DNA of 64,000 nucleotides, taken from Curtobacterium pusillum (GTDB lineage Bacteria > Actinomycetota > Actinomycetes > Actinomycetales > Microbacteriaceae). Numbering within the stretch: position 1 is the first letter of the stretch; the number at the start of each line of letters is the position of its first letter. The translations under genes and the position numbers were made by a program. Location of the stretch: contig NZ_JABMCE010000075.1 of the NCBI RefSeq assembly GCF_013359865.1, positions 29,899-93,898 of the forward strand, in the 5' to 3' direction. Shown in pieces: positions 61,535 through 64,000 of the stretch. The notes beneath the pieces were generated by a model that saw nothing but the letters and a program-made list of their open reading frames with translations, made no database searches and was not told where the DNA came from.

Positions 61535-61581
61535 GAAAGCGACAGTGTTCGCGCGGATTCCGCGCGAACACTGTCGCTTTC
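61535..61581. repeat. GAAAGCGACA inverted-repeat element, copy 3 (21-bp perfect arms)
   Basis: Arms 61535-61555 and 61561-61581 are exact reverse complements (GAAAGCGACAGTGTTCGCGC plus G), with loop GATTC. The outer GAAAGCGACA/TGTCGCTTTC is shared with copies 1 and 2. A triple direct repeat of CGGCGCACG (61601-61627) and a GGAGGC-family palindrome follow. The genes on either side are convergent. Confidence 0.75.
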
Positions 61582-61636
61582 GCGTACTGCTTCCGTCTCG
61601 CGGCGCACGCGGCGCACGCGGCGCACGCGGTTGTGC

Positions 61637-61684
61637 GACGGACGGGAGGCCCGGTGCCAGCCGGCACCGGGCCGCCCGTCCGTC
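61637..61684. repeat. GGAGGCGCGG-family palindrome, copy 8 (GGAGGCCCGG variant)
   Basis: Arms GACGGACGGG-A-GGCCCGGTGCC (61637-61658) and GGCACCGGGCC-G-CCCGTCCGTC (61663-61684) pair over 21 positions with a single A-G mismatch, loop AGCC. The core differs from the consensus on both arms (GGCCCGG for GGCGCGG): the compensating change keeps pairing, which indicates selection on the stem rather than on the bases. It ends 12 bases before the glgB stop. Confidence 0.8.
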
Positions 61685-61696
61685 AGGTGGTCGCGG

Positions 61697-63928
61697 CTAC
61701 CGCGCCAGCTTCAGCCAGACGGCGCCCAGCGGCGGCACCACGAGGTGCGCGGACGCGGGGCGTCCCGCCCACGGGGTGTCCTCCGCGGTGACGACGCCGA
61801 GGTTCCCCACGCCGGACCCGCCGTACTCGGAGGCGTCCGTGTTGAGCACCTCGTGCCACGCGCCGGCCGCCGGCAGCCCGAAGCGTCGCTCCACCGGCAC
61901 GCCGGAGAAGTTCACGAACACCGCCAGCCGGTCGTCGCCGTCCTTGCGCAGGAACCCGAGCGTCGAGTGCGGTGCGTCGCCACCCTCGATCCACTCGAAG
62001 CCGTCCGGTGTGGCGTCGTGCGTCCAGAGTGCCGGCGTGTCGCGGTAGACCCGGTTGAGCGCGGAGACGAGGTCCTGCACGCCCCGGTGTCCCGGGTCGT
62101 CGAGGAGCCACCAGTCCAGCCCGCGGGCTTCCGACCATTCGGAGGACTGGGCGAACTCCTGCCCCATGAAGAGGAGCTGCTTGCCGGGGTGCGCCCACAT
62201 GAACGCCAGGTAGGCGCGGACGTTCGCGAGCTTCTGCCACTCGTCGCCGGGCATCTTGCCGTACAGGGAACCCTTGCCGTGCACGACCTCGTCGTGACTG
62301 ATCGGCAGCGTGAACTGCTCACTGAAGGCGTACACGAACGAGAACGTGATCTCGTCGTGGTGGTAGCTGCGGTAGACGGGCTCGCGCTCGATGTACTGGA
62401 GCGAGTCGTGCATCCAGCCCATGTTCCACTTCTGGCCGAACCCGAGGCCGCCGGCGTTCGTGGGTTGTGTGACGCCGGGCCACGACGTGCTCTCCTCGGC
62501 GATCATCACGATGCCGGGGTAGCGCTTGTACGCGGTGGCGTTCGTCTCCTGCAGGAACGAGATCGCCTCGAGGTTCTCTCGCCCGCCGTGGATGTTCGGC
62601 AACCACTCGGTGCGGGAGTAGTCGAGGTAGAGCATCGAGGCGACGGCGTCGACCCGGAGCCCGTCGATGTGGAACTCCTCGAGCCAGTACAGCGCGTTCG
62701 CGACGAGGAAGTTGCGGACCTGCGGCTGCCCGAAGTCGAACACGTAGGTGCCCCAGTCGAGCTGCTCACCGCGGCGGGGATCCGGGTGCTCGAACAGCGC
62801 GTAGCCGTCGAACTTCGCGAGCGCCCACTCGTCCTTCGGGAAGTGCCCGGGCACCCAGTCCATGACCACGCCGATGCCCGCGGAGTGCAGACGGTCGATG
62901 AGGTACCGGAGGTCGTCGGGGGAGCCGAACCGTGCCGTCGGCGCGTAGTATCCGGTGACCTGGTAGCCCCACGAGCCGCCGAACGGGTGCTCGGAGAGCG
63001 GCAGGAACTCCACGTGGGTGAACCCGAGGTACTGCACGTGCCCGATCAGCTGATCGGCGGCCTCGCGGTACGACAGCCCGGGACGCCACGATCCCAGGTG
63101 CACCTCGTACACGCTCATCGGACGGTCGTGCGTGGTGGTGCGCGCCCGGTGCTCCATCCACTGCGCATCGCCCTCGGACCACTGGTGGTGCGAGTCGTCG
63201 ATCACGGACGCGGTCAGCGGAGGCACCTCGGTGCGGCGCGCGAACGGGTCCGCGCGCTCGACCCAGCCGGAGTCGGTGAGGAGCTGGAACTTGTACCGCT
63301 GGCCCACGAGCGCGCCCGGCCAGAACAGTTCCCACACGCCGAGGTCGGTGAGGCGGCGCATCGCGGTGGTGCGGCCTTCCCACCCCTCGAAGTCACCGAT
63401 CACGCGGACCGCGGTGGCGCGGGGTGCCCAGAGGGTGAACGAGACGCCTTCGACCCCGTCGACGGTCGTGACGTGCGCGCCGAGGTGGTGCCACAGCTGT
63501 TCGTCGCGGCCCTCGCCGAAGAGGTGCAGGTCGAGCTCGCCGATGGTCGGTGGGAAGCGGTAGGCGTCGTCCGTCGTCCACGTGATGTCGTCGCTGTCCG
63601 CCGAAGGGTCCGGGTCGTAGTCGGCCTCGACCCGGTACCGGCCGAGTTCGCCCGCGGTGGCTCCGGCCCAGAGACCGTCGCCCTCGTGCGTCAACTCGAT
63701 GTCGTCCCCGTCGGGCCGGACGATGCGGACGGCGGTCGCGAGGTGCCGGACGACGCGCACGCTGGTGCCGCCGTCGACGGGGTGCGGCCCGAGCACGTCG
63801 TGCGGCTGCGACCAGCGGGCTTCGGCGACCTGCTGACGCAGCCATTCCTCGATGGGCGCGGGGCGGGGAGCGGCGGCGTCCGTCGTGCTGCCGGTGGCCG
63901 GCCGGGAGTCGCTGGTCGCCCCGGTCAC
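61697..63928 (-). CDS. glgB: 1,4-alpha-glucan branching enzyme
   Basis: GlgB (743 residues from GTG 63928) makes alpha-1,6 branches in glycogen. An N-terminal CBM48-type region ([24 protein letters not shown] and [20 protein letters not shown]) leads to the GH13 barrel: [26 protein letters not shown], nucleophile Asp in [15 protein letters not shown], acid/base Glu in [13 protein letters not shown] and third acid in [18 protein letters not shown]. The frame stays open without a stop to the window edge at 64000, so the true start could be further upstream or the upstream sequence may be the end of another glg-cluster gene. Convergent with the thioredoxin gene. Confidence 0.95.
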   Translation of the reverse strand: MTGATSDSRPATGSTTDAAAPRPAPIEEWLRQQVAEARWSQPHDVLGPHPVDGGTSVRVVRHLATAVRIVRPDGDDIELTHEGDGLWAGATAGELGRYRVEADYDPDPSADSDDITWTTDDAYRFPPTIGELDLHLFGEGRDEQLWHHLGAHVTTVDGVEGVSFTLWAPRATAVRVIGDFEGWEGRTTAMRRLTDLGVWELFWPGALVGQRYKFQLLTDSGWVERADPFARRTEVPPLTASVIDDSHHQWSEGDAQWMEHRARTTTHDRPMSVYEVHLGSWRPGLSYREAADQLIGHVQYLGFTHVEFLPLSEHPFGGSWGYQVTGYYAPTARFGSPDDLRYLIDRLHSAGIGVVMDWVPGHFPKDEWALAKFDGYALFEHPDPRRGEQLDWGTYVFDFGQPQVRNFLVANALYWLEEFHIDGLRVDAVASMLYLDYSRTEWLPNIHGGRENLEAISFLQETNATAYKRYPGIVMIAEESTSWPGVTQPTNAGGLGFGQKWNMGWMHDSLQYIEREPVYRSYHHDEITFSFVYAFSEQFTLPISHDEVVHGKGSLYGKMPGDEWQKLANVRAYLAFMWAHPGKQLLFMGQEFAQSSEWSEARGLDWWLLDDPGHRGVQDLVSALNRVYRDTPALWTHDATPDGFEWIEGGDAPHSTLGFLRKDGDDRLAVFVNFSGVPVERRFGLPAAGAWHEVLNTDASEYGGSGVGNLGVVTAEDTPWAGRPASAHLVVPPLGAVWLKLAR

Positions 63929-64000
63929 GTCGGCTGCGGCGAGCGGGGTCCCGCCCTCGCTGGTGGGTGCGTCCGCGCCGTCGCCCGGCCCGGTGGTGGC

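Noticed and set aside
61601..61627. CGGCGCACG triple repeat as a CRISPR-like or minisatellite locus
   Set aside because: Three short contiguous units without spacers; probably simple slippage in a GC-rich gap.

Overview
The window is ordinary high-GC actinobacterial chromosome, most like the family Microbacteriaceae and probably Curtobacterium. The evidence is the gene content and order (smc-ftsY-ffh, rpsP-khpA-rimM-trmD-rplS-lepB-rnhB, rpsB-tsf-pyrH-frr-cdsA), GTG starts and leaderless promoters, an Lsr2 protein, DUF2469 and DUF3515 proteins, and DivIVA-type polar-growth proteins. A four-gene operon that looks able to make cyclohexanecarboxyl-CoA from shikimate supports this: omega-cyclohexyl fatty acids are a known trait of Curtobacterium pusillum. 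I see no phage, transposon, CRISPR array, rRNA or tRNA. No gap between genes exceeds about 300 bases. Layout. 1-2642: SDR fragment, RidA-like protein, a tandem CrcB/Fluc fluoride-channel pair and a histidine phosphatase. 2793-3860 (minus): FUSC membrane protein, divergent from leuCD, with a perfect 12-bp palindromic operator candidate between them. 4040-10500: leuC-leuD-murA-plsC-gpsA-ddl, nearly all touching or overlapping (leucine, peptidoglycan precursor and phospholipid synthesis). 10507-18296: DUF3515 lipoprotein, thiL, rsmD, recG, coaD, DUF177, rpmF, rnc, mutM. 18330-28033: smc, a TerC-family transporter behind a yybP-ykoY (manganese) riboswitch, ftsY, a small membrane protein, lipA, a frameshifted lipB, and ffh. 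28107-36764: a GCS2-type ligase divergent from the proposed cyclohexanecarboxyl-CoA operon: an EPSP-synthase-like/acyl-CoA-ligase fusion, an acyl-CoA dehydrogenase, a YX6K enoyl reductase and a dienoyl-CoA-reductase-like flavoenzyme. This operon sits between ffh and rpsP, which are commonly near neighbours. 36933-47678: the rpsP-to-rnhB translation and secretion block (map inserted in reverse), DUF2469, lsr2, yraN-comM-dprA, xerC and an M23-like protein. 47924-64000: sugar/H+ symporter, rpsB-tsf-pyrH-frr-cdsA, DivIVA-domain proteins, a lytic-transglycosylase-like surface protein, a hydrolase, a membrane protein plus YbbN-type thioredoxin, and glgB reaching the window edge. How the parts fit. 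Most genes are housekeeping. The accessory interest is (i) the putative starter-unit operon for omega-cyclohexyl membrane lipids; (ii) the metal riboswitch in front of terC; and (iii) a dispersed family of intergenic palindromes built on GGAGGCGCGG, often paired with a second inverted repeat built on CGCGAAAGCGACA. These lie mostly between convergent genes and probably act as bidirectional terminators or boundary elements.
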